Positions 43,860 to 54,954 of a stretch of 64,000 nucleotides of DNA are shown piece after piece; within the stretch, counting starts at the first letter, position 1, and every line of letters starts with the position of its first letter. The stretch spans positions 379,443-443,442 of the forward strand of contig LNKV01000030.1 of NCBI GenBank assembly GCA_001465935.1, written 5' to 3'. A program made the translations under genes and the position numbers. Below the pieces are notes generated by a model, which saw only the letters and a list, made by a program, of their open reading frames with translations, was not told the DNA's origin and made no database searches. Origin of the DNA: Clarireedia homoeocarpa (lineage: Eukaryota; Ascomycota; Leotiomycetes; Helotiales; Rutstroemiaceae).

Positions 43860-46244
43860 ATGACTCAAGTCTATCCTTTCGGTCCCTACGATCCAGCCAG
43901 AACTCCCGCAAAGATGGCGGAATTGATGAATTCTATCCCCAAATTACAGCACAAGTTCCCAGAGGTTCCAACGTCGTACACCGCCAAACGAAAGCAGATG
44001 TCTGAGGAGGTCGAAGAAGCCATCCTAGAGGCATCCGAAAAGTCGAATATACCGGTTGCCATGCGCTACTGCCGAAGTTGCTTCTCCTTCAGCAGAGATT
44101 TGAGCCTTTTCTCAATCGAACAGCAAAGCCATTCTAAAAAACCCGGAGAATACATTTACTGGAAGGCTAACCTGGGCGGTCTCGCATCGGCAGCGGAGAG
44201 ACAATGTTCCTTCTGTGCATTCATAGCGTGTCGGTTTTTCAATGATACCGGTCTGATATGGGCTTGGTCAACCGACATTGAACAACCAAAGCCACCGCTT
44301 GGGTGTTGTGCTCTCTGTGAGGATGAGGTGCCAAAGGTCAAGGAAGCAATAGATCGGCTACGCTCACTCGAAGAAAAGTATCCGGATGCTTTCTTCGGTT
44401 TCATTATTCAACCGACGGACTTTTCATTGGAATTGCAGAGTTATACAAAACTTCGATTTCTCGCAGCGACTTCAAATACTGGCGAAGCGGGGGTGAAGGA
44501 AATTCTTGGGTTTCGACGAGATCTGGTGATTGAGATTTACAGTCATCCTGGTACGGCAACTACTCTTCCGAACTCTCCCAATGCGATTAAGAATATCTTA
44601 TTAGGTGACCCTGAACTCTGTTTCCCCTTAAATCCCCCCGACAATTTCGAACCGGGCGATGAGGGAACGTACGCATGGGCAGGACATCATCTGCAAAAGT
44701 GCGTATCAAGTCATGACGATTGCCCAAAGCCAGTTCGAGGAGATTTGCCGACTAGAGTCGTCAAAATCATCGACGCAGAGAACCTGAAGCCCGTGTCTGA
44801 GAGCCAAAAAGCACATTATGTTGCGCTGAGTTACTGTGGGGGCGGTCCACAGACGTTTGCAACCACAACTCAGACCCTCAAGATAATGCGAGAAGGATTT
44901 AAAGCTTCCTCTTTACCTCAAACACTCCAGGACGCCGTCAAGGTTACGCAGAACCTTGGTATAGACTACCTTTGGATTGATTCTTTATGCATCATCCAAG
45001 ACTCTGACGAGGATAAGTTCAATGAGCTCCCGAACATGGGTCTGTACTACGGGAACGCGTATTTCACTTTAATCGCTGCGACAGCGAAGTGTACGGATGG
45101 CTTTCTTTCTCCAAAGAAAGCTTGTGAGAAACATGCGAATTCAACCTCCTTCAGAAACATGCTTTCTCGACCTTTTTTGTGTGGAAAAGGAGACACTCAT
45201 TTTTGTCTATTCCGAGAAGAGACTCCATATGACTTGTCCAAGGAACCTGTCTCCAAACGAGCATGGACATTTCAAGAGCGCGTGCTATCGCCTCGAGTGC
45301 TCATGTATGGGCAGCGAGTCCTTTGGCAGTGCAAATCATTGTATGTGAGTGATGGAGGCTGTGACGACTGGACGCAGCAGCCCTGGAATATTGAACTCAG
45401 ACGGATTCAATCGTTGCTTGGTGGAGCGACTACTGATGCCGACTCTAATACGTCTACGGATGAAACCTTGCATTCCCACGATGCTACGGCTGCAGCCAGC
45501 GGGATATACGACACCTGGTACCCAGCCGTTCGCGAGTTTTCTCGACGATCCTTGAGCTTTGAGGATGACAAGCTCCCTGCTATTTCCGCGTTGGCGACCA
45601 AGCTCCAGAACATTAGCGGGGATGAATATCTTGCAGGCCTTTGGCGAAATGACATGCTCCGCGGGCTTTTGTGGTCGACATATCCAACTGTGACACTCGT
45701 CAAGCCACCAACCTGGCGAGCTCCCTCATGGTCTTGGGCCTCTGTCAACAATCCGATTGATTACCGACGGCTGCCGGGTCCATCAGCGATCGCGCTTGCG
45801 GAAATTGTCAAATGCAGCATTACACCAAAGCATCCAACTGCTCCACACGGCGAGATTAAAGATACAATTATGGAGATCAGCGGGCTAATCATGACGCCGG
45901 ACAAGGCTTTCACAAAGACAATCATGAAGCAGGATAACCGCATAACACACGACAATATGACAACAGTAATGATGGACATGGCGCTTTTCAAAGAGGATGA
46001 GGCGAATGCAGGCTTCGTGAAGTGGGAGGCACCGGAGAAGCATATCCTTCTGTTACTATACGCAACGATGAGAAATGGATCCAATTGGGATGATGAGAAC
46101 GGAACAGCGACAGTGGCTGATCTAGTTCTGGGTGAGATTGAAGAGGGCAAATATGAGAGGTTTGGCTGTTTCACCACAATTGGGATGCAAGGAATGAAGT
46201 ATCTAACCCACCATCTTTCCAAAAAGACGGTCCGGTTGGTTTGA
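43860..46244 (+). CDS. HET-domain protein (heterokaryon incompatibility family)
   Basis: Single exon, 794 aa; ATG at 43860 in good context (caaaATGa). The N-terminal third has several Cys pairs (CRSC, CSFC, CCALC), possibly metal binding. The HET domain is at about residues 320-480: AHYVALSYCGGGPQT (motif 1), LPQTLQDAVKVTQNLGIDYL with WIDSLCIIQD (motif 2), MGLYYGNAYFTLIAATA, and KRAWTFQERVLSPRVLMYGQ (motif 3). These genes mediate non-self recognition and programmed cell death on hyphal fusion, and many copies have unknown roles. Oddity: motif 1 normally reads SYCWGG; here the Trp codon is GGG (Gly). No NLR or second partner gene is adjacent. Confidence 0.92.
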   Translation: MTQVYPFGPYDPARTPAKMAELMNSIPKLQHKFPEVPTSYTAKRKQMSEEVEEAILEASEKSNIPVAMRYCRSCFSFSRDLSLFSIEQQSHSKKPGEYIYWKANLGGLASAAERQCSFCAFIACRFFNDTGLIWAWSTDIEQPKPPLGCCALCEDEVPKVKEAIDRLRSLEEKYPDAFFGFIIQPTDFSLELQSYTKLRFLAATSNTGEAGVKEILGFRRDLVIEIYSHPGTATTLPNSPNAIKNILLGDPELCFPLNPPDNFEPGDEGTYAWAGHHLQKCVSSHDDCPKPVRGDLPTRVVKIIDAENLKPVSESQKAHYVALSYCGGGPQTFATTTQTLKIMREGFKASSLPQTLQDAVKVTQNLGIDYLWIDSLCIIQDSDEDKFNELPNMGLYYGNAYFTLIAATAKCTDGFLSPKKACEKHANSTSFRNMLSRPFLCGKGDTHFCLFREETPYDLSKEPVSKRAWTFQERVLSPRVLMYGQRVLWQCKSLYVSDGGCDDWTQQPWNIELRRIQSLLGGATTDADSNTSTDETLHSHDATAAASGIYDTWYPAVREFSRRSLSFEDDKLPAISALATKLQNISGDEYLAGLWRNDMLRGLLWSTYPTVTLVKPPTWRAPSWSWASVNNPIDYRRLPGPSAIALAEIVKCSITPKHPTAPHGEIKDTIMEISGLIMTPDKAFTKTIMKQDNRITHDNMTTVMMDMALFKEDEANAGFVKWEAPEKHILLLLYATMRNGSNWDDENGTATVADLVLGEIEEGKYERFGCFTTIGMQGMKYLTHHLSKKTVRLV

Positions 46245-47551
46245 ACTAGTATCAATTATCTCCTTGAATATACTTCACACGTCTCATTTTCAGGCTAAAT
46301 TCATACTTGAATTCAAATGCCTTTGATAGTAGCTTGTAATGCACTTTGTTGCGATACCAGCCAGCGGGTCGTGTGCCATGAGGACTCCAACCGCATGCGT
46401 CAACGCATAGCAAGACCGTGTCTCTGGCACAAGCTATTTTGCATATAGCACGAAGACCTCACTTCCAGTTCCAATTCTTTGCAAGGGGAATGAATAACAT
46501 CAATACTCTGCAAATTTCCCTCCGGGACTGCTGCTCGGGGTGGCACTTGAGCGTGCCGTTCTCTTATGGAGCAGCATAATGCGCAAAGAGTCACACAGTG
46601 GATAAATAGCACACACAATTAAGGAGCCGGAATCTGCCCGAATAGCTATCTGGAGTCAGCTAGTTTGTTCGCACGTGCTGCAGCTCTCAATCTTTTAATC
46701 GACGCGACCAGCGTATCTGGCTGACTGACATCGGCTCAGTAGGTAGGAGATACTGTAAACGAATGCAGGGGTCTCGAATGAGGAGAGCCATAGAGGGGCA
46801 TAAAATGTAGGTCGAAATTAGAAACTATTGAGAGTCTGAACGGAAGCCGATTTCGGACTCTACTGTAACGAACTACGTATTCCATAGCGTAAGGAAGTAA
46901 GTAATAAATGAATGATACTTTCTTTTCTTTTGTCAGGGGAAAGGGAGAAAGCAGCGGGAAAAGAAAGAACGAATAAGTAAGAGCTGGATGGATGGATTTA
47001 TATACATGAATGATGATAATACTGGAAAGAAAGAAAGAAATAAACTAGTTGGTTGTTGTGTTGCGCTATGGATGGGGATGGGGATGGGATGAATTAGAGG
47101 AGGTAGCATGCAAGCGAGTTAGGGGGGTAGGGGCAGACAAGCAAGATTTCAGTTGTACAGTACAGGTTTTTTTTTTTTGGTTTTTTTTTGGCTTTGAAAA
47201 GCTTGCAGACGACTGACTGACGGACGGACGGACGGACTGCTGTTGTGAACTACATGAACAGACAGACCGATATACTAGTAAGATGCTTTATGCTCGCACC
47301 TCAGACATAACGTAGCTGCATTAATAGAATACTGAATGGTAAAAACAATGACGAGTCGTTCTAATCCCGGGTCCAACCAACCACCAATAAGAGTCCCAAC
47401 GCCAACCCACTTGGTAAAGGGAGAAATAATGACACCTCGCTGCGCCATATCCTGCCATGCTTGGCCATAAAAAGTAAGTAATATATATATAAAATTACAA
47501 AAGTCCCATTCCCATCCCCATCCCTATGCACAAGTCTATCCACCGATCCAT
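46245..47551. other. Intergenic, simple repeats only
   Basis: 1.3 kb between the HET gene and the ubiquitin protease (convergent). Contains T-tracts near 47168-47190, GGAC repeats near 47220-47236 and a ggggat repeat near 47070-47090. No coding frame supported. Confidence 0.5.
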
Positions 47552-49840
47552 CTAAACCATAACCAAATTCCCCACCAACCCACCTGCTGCATTTCCACTC
47601 CTGCCCTGTTCTCTATTCTTCTCGCCTAACCCCTTACCACTCGGACCAGGTAAGTACGGTTTCGGCACCAAGATTGCTTTCGTAGGACTGTATTCTCCGT
47701 CTTCTGTTTCGTGGTCTTGGTCTTCTTGCCCGGCTTCGGATTCTTCTTCATCGAGCTCGGATTGTGCTGTTGGGGTGTCAGGTTCGGTGTCGGTAGGTGT
47801 AGTAGTGGTGGATGTTGGGGACTCGGAATCGGTTGTGGAGAAATCAGTTGTGGTTTGGCGTGGCTCGGAGGATGGTGATGAGGTATCTGAGGGGGTGGTG
47901 GCAGTGATAGGGAAGGGGTGTGATGGATTTGGGAGGGTGATATCTGTAGGTTCTCCTTCTGGCGATGGGGGAACAGCGGCGACTTTAGGTGAGGATGAAT
48001 TTGGCACAGCCACAGGTATCGACGAGTCAGAAACTGAAACATCGATGCCTGTCTTTGTATCTTCCGATGCCATGGCCTCAATTGGTGCATCCTTGACAGG
48101 GGGGACATAAACAGCAGGTTCGATCTGATCATAAAAAATCATGAAGACCCCTCCCTGCCCCAGAACGTTCTCCTCGCTGACCTTCATAACATGGTCGTCG
48201 CTCAACCGCCACCATTGATCATATCTCTTCCCACTCTCGTCTACTTTCGTTTCCGGCACGGGATGCTTACGGTAGCATATATAATGACCATTCTCATGTC
48301 TACCCTGATGGGTGATCACGGCGCGTAATTCGTAAAGAGGTCCACGTATTCGGGACTTCTGCTCGATGCCCGCGACCATGGATTTTAATGGCGTCAAGGG
48401 CCATTCCTCATCGACGGATTCTTTGTTCCCCGCGCTACCTAGAGAGAACGGACCAAGATCTAGGAATTTTGGGAATCGAATCGCGGCTGTCTTTTTTGTT
48501 AGCACGCCCTCGGGCGTATATGTACTTCGGTTTAAATGTAAAGCTAAAGATTTAGGCGGCCGGGCAATTATGTCTTGTTTCGATTTCGTGATCGTCACCC
48601 AGTTTTCGGTTGGAATTTTGCATTTCTCTTTCAACGTCTTTTCGGAGAAATCGTCTTCTTCTAGTGCTTCAGTGACGGCTTGTAATCGTTCGGAGGTGTT
48701 AATCCGAATCCGACTGTCTTCTGGTTCATTCTTTAGGCGTTCCATCAATGTCGAAAGGAGATGATGACTTTTACGAAGTGTGCATCTCTCACAATATACA
48801 CCCTGCACATAATCTAGCTTCGTGCCTTCATGTAGTAATTCGGTTAGGTTATACTCCCAGCCGTCACCTACAATCAAGGGAACGCACAGTGAGGGTGTGA
48901 TCTTAAGGCCCTCAGAGTATCCACACTTAGTGCAAACCACCCTTGTAGCAGTTGCACCATTCAATGGATTTTCGGAAAACGAACGTTCAGGAGTGTGTTC
49001 GCTCTTGTCTTCTGAGACATTGATTTTTTCCAGCCCCGAAACTCCATGTGATTTTGCCGCAGCACCATGCTCTTTATCGATTGCGCCAAGTAACCCAGAA
49101 AAATATTCTTGCGCATCTTGTTGCTGCCAACTGCTCATGTTCTTCAATGTAGCTGGCGTCCAAATCCTCCTTCCATTATTCAATGGGTTTTTCAGCGTAG
49201 TAATTAGTTCCTGCAAAGCGTTGGCCATTTTCAACGCTTCAGAGTTAGAGCTATTGGATCGCAGGCTTTCGAGAAATTCCGGTAGCATATCCAGCGACGC
49301 CAGCCCTTGGAGAACACTGTTTTGATAGCAAGAATTATCCCAATTCCCTAGCCCTGCCGGCATTTCCTCTGCTCCTCCTGGTCCTAATCCGATCAATGGA
49401 AGACTCGAAAGTCTTCTCCTTCCAGCACTCGCCACTGTATCTATAATCCCGCCAGGTGTATCGAGTCCGAAGATGCGGCGCATGATTTCACTCTTCTCGG
49501 AGTGAGTTCGTGGAAGATTCTTCATGTTGGGGTTCGCTTTTCGAAATGGACTTGTATGGTCATCTACGTATTCGAGAAGGCGCGCGGGAGTTATGTAAAC
49601 AAGAGCATTCCAAGCTAATTGCGAGGGAGGAAGCAGATCATAATTGAGATTGACCAGAATTTGATAAACCAGGGTAATAACGATAATTAGTATGGACGCT
49701 ATAAGTCCAGGTCCTATAGCGTTGGTTTGATAGATCCCCTCCCTGTAGTCCTGATGATAGTCGTCCGCATAGAAGGAATCTCCGTTGACGAAGTCTTGGG
49801 TTGGTTGATCGTGTGGATTCATCGTTGGGCCTGTGGCCAA
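47552..49840 (-). CDS. Membrane-anchored ubiquitin-specific protease (Ubp1/USP30-like)
   Basis: Single exon, 762 aa. A hydrophobic segment at about residues 43-66 (GPGLIASILIIVITLVYQIL) is a membrane anchor, a rare trait among USPs that is shared by yeast Ubp1 and animal USP30. The Cys box is GLGNWDNSCYQNSVLQGLAS with nucleophile Cys171. CTKC and CERC form the usual zinc site of the fingers region. The His box is GRHENGHYICYRKHP, followed by the WWRLSDDHVMKVSEENVL motif. The last 180 residues are Thr/Ser/Pro-rich and acidic, probably disordered. It would remove ubiquitin from substrates at the ER or mitochondrial surface. Divergent from ALB1 with 371 bp between the starts. Confidence 0.9.
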   Translation of the reverse strand: MATGPTMNPHDQPTQDFVNGDSFYADDYHQDYREGIYQTNAIGPGLIASILIIVITLVYQILVNLNYDLLPPSQLAWNALVYITPARLLEYVDDHTSPFRKANPNMKNLPRTHSEKSEIMRRIFGLDTPGGIIDTVASAGRRRLSSLPLIGLGPGGAEEMPAGLGNWDNSCYQNSVLQGLASLDMLPEFLESLRSNSSNSEALKMANALQELITTLKNPLNNGRRIWTPATLKNMSSWQQQDAQEYFSGLLGAIDKEHGAAAKSHGVSGLEKINVSEDKSEHTPERSFSENPLNGATATRVVCTKCGYSEGLKITPSLCVPLIVGDGWEYNLTELLHEGTKLDYVQGVYCERCTLRKSHHLLSTLMERLKNEPEDSRIRINTSERLQAVTEALEEDDFSEKTLKEKCKIPTENWVTITKSKQDIIARPPKSLALHLNRSTYTPEGVLTKKTAAIRFPKFLDLGPFSLGSAGNKESVDEEWPLTPLKSMVAGIEQKSRIRGPLYELRAVITHQGRHENGHYICYRKHPVPETKVDESGKRYDQWWRLSDDHVMKVSEENVLGQGGVFMIFYDQIEPAVYVPPVKDAPIEAMASEDTKTGIDVSVSDSSIPVAVPNSSSPKVAAVPPSPEGEPTDITLPNPSHPFPITATTPSDTSSPSSEPRQTTTDFSTTDSESPTSTTTTPTDTEPDTPTAQSELDEEESEAGQEDQDHETEDGEYSPTKAILVPKPYLPGPSGKGLGEKNREQGRSGNAAGGLVGNLVMV

Positions 49841-50211
49841 AGGTTTCTCGTCGCAAAGTGAGAATCGACGACGGTGACTCTGATGTTCGGTTGAATACTA
49901 CGATCGCGTTAGGGTGGTTGTATATAGATGTGGAGCATAGTTCCGGGAAATGTTGATTTTGGGGAGATATCTAATGGTGAGATGTAGTCGTATGCTGTTG
50001 TGAAATAGCATTAGAAATGCTGCTGCTGAATTTAGTGTTTGGCTCTTACATGTGCTTAAAATCGGATGAGGTTTAGCGCTAATGTAAGGTTAGCATCCCT
50101 CTTGTTCTTCGTGTGGGCAATTCCCCACTGTGAATATTCGTACTCTGTAAGGTTAGATGCCGATAAAAAATAACTGAATAACTTATTTTCTGCTTGCACC
50201 ATACCACAAAA
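49841..50211. promoter_or_regulatory. 371-bp divergent promoter region (USP / ALB1)
   Basis: Lies between the start codons of the ubiquitin protease (-) and ALB1 (+). Contains both promoters by position; no motif is certain. Confidence 0.45.
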
Positions 50212-50805
50212 ATGGGCAAAACTGCACCTTTAAAAAAGAAAGGTGGTGAGTAAAAAGTTGCCATTATCTATACCTCATTGCAAATACTAACAAAATTCAT
50301 AGCTGCATCGGTGCATTCCCGTGCCGCAAAAAGAGCGTCCTCTCCGAGTATCGATACCGATAAGTCGCTCAAGGACGTCAAAGCTCCAGTAGAGACAACA
50401 TACCGCCCCCAAGTCTTAGCTGTCCATCAAGGCGCCGGTGTTTCCAAGAAAAAGAATGCGAAGAAACAGTTAAGCGCAAAAGCCAGGAGGCGACAAGAGA
50501 AAGGCATGGATCGTGCAGAAGCTGTAATGGATAGAACAGAGCGGAAAATCGAGAAAAGTAAAGGAAGAGGAAGGACTGTTCAGGAGCGAGCCAAGACTTG
50601 GGAAGACTTGAACAAGAAGATTGCTACGAGGAAGGCCATGGAGGAGTTGATGGGGAAGGAAAAGGAGGGCCAGAAAGATATTGACGAAGATGAGAACCAG
50701 AGCGAGGTTGAAATGGACGAGGCAACACCTGCGCCAATATCCACTGAGGCTACAGCTCAATCAGTTCCTTTACCTACACCAGTAGAGGACGAGGAGATTT
50801 TGTGA
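50212..50805 (+). CDS. ALB1: Ribosome biogenesis factor Alb1
   Basis: Two exons, 50212-50245 and 50303-50805; 178 aa, exact frame across a 57-nt intron. It begins MGKTAPLKKKGGAASVHSRA, then SSPSIDTDKSLKDVKAP, which is the conserved N-terminal signature of Alb1-like proteins. A basic middle (KKKNAKKQLSAKARRRQEKG) and an acidic Glu/Thr/Pro tail follow. Alb1 is a small shuttling pre-60S factor that works with Arx1 and is removed in the cytoplasm. The first exon encodes only 11 residues, so the gene is easily mis-started at a downstream codon. Confidence 0.85.
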
Positions 50806-51237
50806 GAGAGCGGATTGAGCATCAAAGTTTTGCGTTCTGCGGCGAATGGCGTTCATAAGAGGGGTTCCAGATCACCAAAAGATCTAACGAATTTGATATC
50901 AATGGTTCATAACGAAACGGCATTCTATCCTTTCTTAGGTTTTGAGGGAGAAGTAAGCCAATGTAGACAGGTTCGGTTGTATGAGCAGTGAATATTACTC
51001 ATGTTCAAAGGGAATAGGAGACTAGAAATTCTCTTTTTCATATGTTCATTCTCCTCTGGAATTTTATTCTCCACGTGAAACTATTTTGGACGGAACCTAT
51101 ATTTTTATTGCAGGGATGTGACGCAGTCTAAGTAACCGCGTTATTTGTTGGTCCAGCATTGTGAAGCATCCAGTAATTATTTCAATGCGATTATCCCAAA
51201 ACTCGAAACTCCATAATAAAACAATTGGTCCTTAAAC
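50806..51237. other. Intergenic, no gene seen
   Basis: 432 bp between ALB1 and MFAP1 on the same strand, presumably the ALB1 3' UTR and MFAP1 promoter. Confidence 0.5.
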
Positions 51238-52686
51238 ATGCCTCCAAAACGTATGACTGCGAATCCGGTGAAAGCACCACGATATCGACCAGGTAAAGCG
51301 CATCTCCAAGAAGATGATTCCTCCGACTCCTCGGCCAGCGAAGATGAAACTCCATCACAAAAACCAATTGCGCCGCCACCAAAAGTATCGACAGCTGGAG
51401 GGATATCAAGTAGTCTGAACAAGGTCGATTTGAATGAGCGAAGGCGACTTGCAGCTGAGAAGGAAAATGCGCGCGTACAGGAAGAAAAGGCTCGAAGAGC
51501 CGCGGAGGAAGAGGGATTCGTGACGGAAGAAGAAAGTGAGGAGAACAGCGAGGAAGGAAGTGAAGACGAGGATGAAGACAGCGAAGAAGAGGAGAGCAGT
51601 GAGGAAGAAGCACCAAGAAAGGTTATGATGAGGCCGATGTTTATCAAAAAGGATAAGAGGAACCTCGGAGCGACAGCGAAAGCAAACACCAAGACGGAAG
51701 AGGAATTACTAGCAGAGGAAGAAGCGAGGAAGAAAAAAGCGGCGGATGAGCTGGTGGAGGAACAGATTAGGAAAGATATTGCTGCCAAGGAGGCAGGGAA
51801 GAAAAATTGGGATGACGATGAAGAGGAAGATGATGTGGATGATACGGACGATATAGATCCGGAAGCAGAACTGGCGGCGTGGAAATTGAGGGAGTTGAAA
51901 AGAATCAAAAGAGATAGAGAAGCAATTGAGGCGCGGGAGAGGGAGAGAGAAGAAATCGAGAGGAGGAAGAATCTCACCGAGGAGGAGAGGAAAAAAGAAG
52001 ATGACGAATATATTGCGAAACAGAAAGAGGAGAGGGAAGGGAAGGGGAAGATGGCACACCTACAGAAGTACTATCACAAAGGTGCATTCTACAACGATAC
52101 TCTTGCTGCGGAGGGCTTGGACAAGAGAGATATCATGGGCTCAAGATACGCGGATGATGTTCAAAATCGAGAATTGTTGCCGAAAGCTCTACAAATGAGG
52201 GATATGACGAAATTGGGAAAAAAGGGCGCTACAAAATACCGGGACTTGAAAACAGAAGATACAGGCAGATGGGGACAATTTGACGATAGGGGTCCTAGGA
52301 AAAAGGATGGGGATTTGGGAGGAATCATTGGGGACGAACGATTTATGCCCGATAGGGATAGGGCAGGGGCGAGCGGTGCCAATAATATGCCTGTGGGAGA
52401 GAGAAAGAAGGTTGCTGGTGCTCCCGAAGGTCCCAAATCTATGAGACAAGGAGATGAAAGACATGATCGATCAGGAGGTGGCGATACTTATCGACCGGGT
52501 GGTGGCAGAGATGATAGAGATAGGAGACGCTCTCGCTCAAGATCTAGGTCGCCGCGCCGGGATAGGTCACCTCGACGGGATCGATACCGCGACGACAGAG
52601 ATGATAGACACCGGAGGAAACGAAGTACGTCAAGGGATACAGATCGCTATGAAAGTGATAAGCGACGAAGAGTGGATTCAAGATAG
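51238..52686 (+). CDS. Spliceosomal protein MFAP1 homolog
   Basis: Single exon, 482 aa. Seen: N-terminal MPPKRMTANPVKAPRYRPGK, very acidic Glu/Ser blocks, then VMMRPMFIKKDKRN, long charged helices, and the conserved MAHLQKYYHKGAFYND with DTGRWGQFDDRG near the end. The MFAP1 family binds Prp38 in the spliceosomal B complex and is needed for pre-mRNA splicing in the nucleus. Unlike animal MFAP1, this protein ends in a roughly 80-residue RS/RD-rich tail (RRSRSRSRSPRRDRSPRRD). It converges on POL12 with only 140 bp between the stops. Confidence 0.9.
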   Translation: MPPKRMTANPVKAPRYRPGKAHLQEDDSSDSSASEDETPSQKPIAPPPKVSTAGGISSSLNKVDLNERRRLAAEKENARVQEEKARRAAEEEGFVTEEESEENSEEGSEDEDEDSEEEESSEEEAPRKVMMRPMFIKKDKRNLGATAKANTKTEEELLAEEEARKKKAADELVEEQIRKDIAAKEAGKKNWDDDEEEDDVDDTDDIDPEAELAAWKLRELKRIKRDREAIEAREREREEIERRKNLTEEERKKEDDEYIAKQKEEREGKGKMAHLQKYYHKGAFYNDTLAAEGLDKRDIMGSRYADDVQNRELLPKALQMRDMTKLGKKGATKYRDLKTEDTGRWGQFDDRGPRKKDGDLGGIIGDERFMPDRDRAGASGANNMPVGERKKVAGAPEGPKSMRQGDERHDRSGGGDTYRPGGGRDDRDRRRSRSRSRSPRRDRSPRRDRYRDDRDDRHRRKRSTSRDTDRYESDKRRRVDSR

Positions 52687-52826
52687 TTATCATACTACAT
52701 CATGCCATAATATATCACAACCTAATACGATATTATCAAATTCAATTTGAAATGTGTAGTTCATTATGCATTCATTTCATTGCCTGTTTACAATTCAACT
52801 AGCATAAGTAATCCTATAAAGAGATT

Positions 52827-54954
52827 TTATATGCGTATAACATCTACCCGTGCTCTTTCAAACAGCTTATGGGCAATCATCTGTCCTCCTGCCCTCTCTT
52901 CATCCGTCATTGTCGCTGGATATGCAGATACTCTTGCATACGTGCCCGCACCCCTCCTTTTAGATGAATAGCCTGGATTGATAACCAGCACACTTTCCAC
53001 GACCTGAAATAGGAAAACGTTAGCTAAGTGTTTTTCATCGGACCATAATGACGGGAACTCAGATTCGACAAGAATATAACATACCTTAGCAAAAGGGGGC
53101 AATGAACTCGGGACTACCAGGACATCCGGCTTGACATTTATCATCTCTCCCAACTTCAGGTAACTGAGGTCAAGCATTGCTCCAACAGGTACCCCCTCTT
53201 CTGTTCCAGTTTTAGGCAACTTGTCCCTTTGCACGGGAGGAAATAGCGGGAAGAGATGTCGCTGCTCGATGAGATACTTTGGTAATCGTGCAAGTAGAGT
53301 AGGCTCGGGTGGTCGTCCTCCAAGGACTTCCTCATGGCGGAGTTCGTATAGGATATCTTGAGAGGAAATGCTCATATTGATTTCATTGATGGCAAAACTG
53401 GAAGGATTACCGAGTACACGGACGTTCTTTGGAAGGCCCAAACCACTCTTAGGGAAGGATTCTTGGGGCCATGATGCGTGTTTGCAGATGGCGTCTTTGA
53501 CGGATGGAATGAGGATGATAGTTATGCGGGGATGTGAATTTACGAGTTGTGTGAACGCGGGAGTGATGAGGTGTCGAAATACGGTGGTCATGGTTGTGGA
53601 ATCCGGCTCTGATAGAGCTTCTTCAGGGAGATCGAAGTCTCCCATTGCTATTAATGGATGGTCGATGTCGAGGAACGGTCCAGTAAGTATTAGAGCATCG
53701 GCATAGGTGTCGGCTGCTTGACTACATAAAGCGTGGAGGGGTTCGAAGTCCAGGTTATCATCTGCTGAGAAAGGGCCGGAACCTATAAGGATATTAAGCG
53801 GAGCCGGTGCGGAATCTGTATCCATTGAATCAGGACCTCCTCGGAGTCTTTGAATATGATCATCAAGAACAGCTGGTGCTACTGCATGCGCCTTGAGCAA
53901 TGGTACTTCTAGAACCTCGCTGGCGGTAAAGTTCTCTCCTGAAGCATTAATCCCTTTCAATGCGACTATCTGGCCAGGGAAGAACTGAAACCCTTTGAGG
54001 TTATCCACCTTCAGAGGTACCCGTAATCCTGCTCCCATCCTTCTTGAAGTCTCCAGAACTAATGATGACGGATTCAACTTTCCTTCTGGAGAGTCACATG
54101 CTATCCTCCCTACTGCTACTATCTCGTTTGTGCTCTGGCTTGCAGCACTTCCAAAATCTGAGTCCTCTAATTTATGGTGGTCTTGGATGAGAAGCATAAA
54201 TTCATCTATCCTGTCATCTAATACTTCCGATGCTTCTGATGATTTCATAGCCATCGTTTTGTATGATAACTTCTTCATATCGGAGTACGCCATAAGTTTG
54301 ATTCGAGATTCGGCGTAGGGTGCAATTGGGGGTTCGGGGACTTCTAAATGAGTATTCAGGACCTCTACAACCTGCCCCGCATTTGTTCTATCATTAAAAG
54401 CAAGACTTCCACCAACATCAACGGGCTTGTAGGCTTTGACATTTGGTGGACTGCTCGCAGGCTCCGCTTTCGTTCGTGAAATTGAGGGGCTTTCGACCTT
54501 TCGTTTTGAGGCGCTGCTTAGTCGAGACTTGTTGCTCCCACCCATCGGTGTGTTTGGTGTAAGCCCATCCAACCTATACTATAATCAGTTGAATTCCCAG
54601 GTATTTTGAAAGCGTGTCTAACATCCCAAACACATCACCAGTACCTCCAGCGTTCCGAGCTGGCGGTGCCATCCGCTTGTTTGATGCTTGCGCTTTTGTT
54701 TTCCGACTATCCCTCTCGAGACCATCTTGGATATCTTGCTTTAATGCTCGAACGGTGTCTATGTTAAGTCTCATGTCGTCCTGTCCCAACTTTATACTGT
54801 ATGATTCCCATTTGTAGAATAGTTCCTGCGGGGGAATCGAATGCATGCGCATAATCGAGTGCAATTCGGCGAGGACATCTGCCTCAATGGCACCGCCAGA
54901 GGCAGTGGTGGAAGCAAAAAGGTCATTGAGCTCATCGTCAACTGATTCGGCCAT
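52827..54954 (-). CDS. POL12: DNA polymerase alpha subunit B (primase-associated)
   Basis: Three exons: 54954-54623, 54573-53085 and 53003-52827; 665 aa, exact frame. The first junction (49-nt intron, donor GTTAGA) restores DVFGMLDGLTPNTPMGG. The N-terminal domain has LFYKWESYSIKLGQDDMRLN. The OB and phosphoesterase-like region includes LNILIGSGPFSADDNLDFEP, ADALILTGPFLDIDHPLI, RITIILIPSVKDAICK and NVRVLGNPSSFAINEINMSI. The second intron (53084-53004) is 81 nt with no stop in frame, so it can be read through; splicing restores PPFAKVVESVLVINPGYSSK. The subunit links Pol alpha-primase to the replisome and is non-catalytic. Confidence 0.94.
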
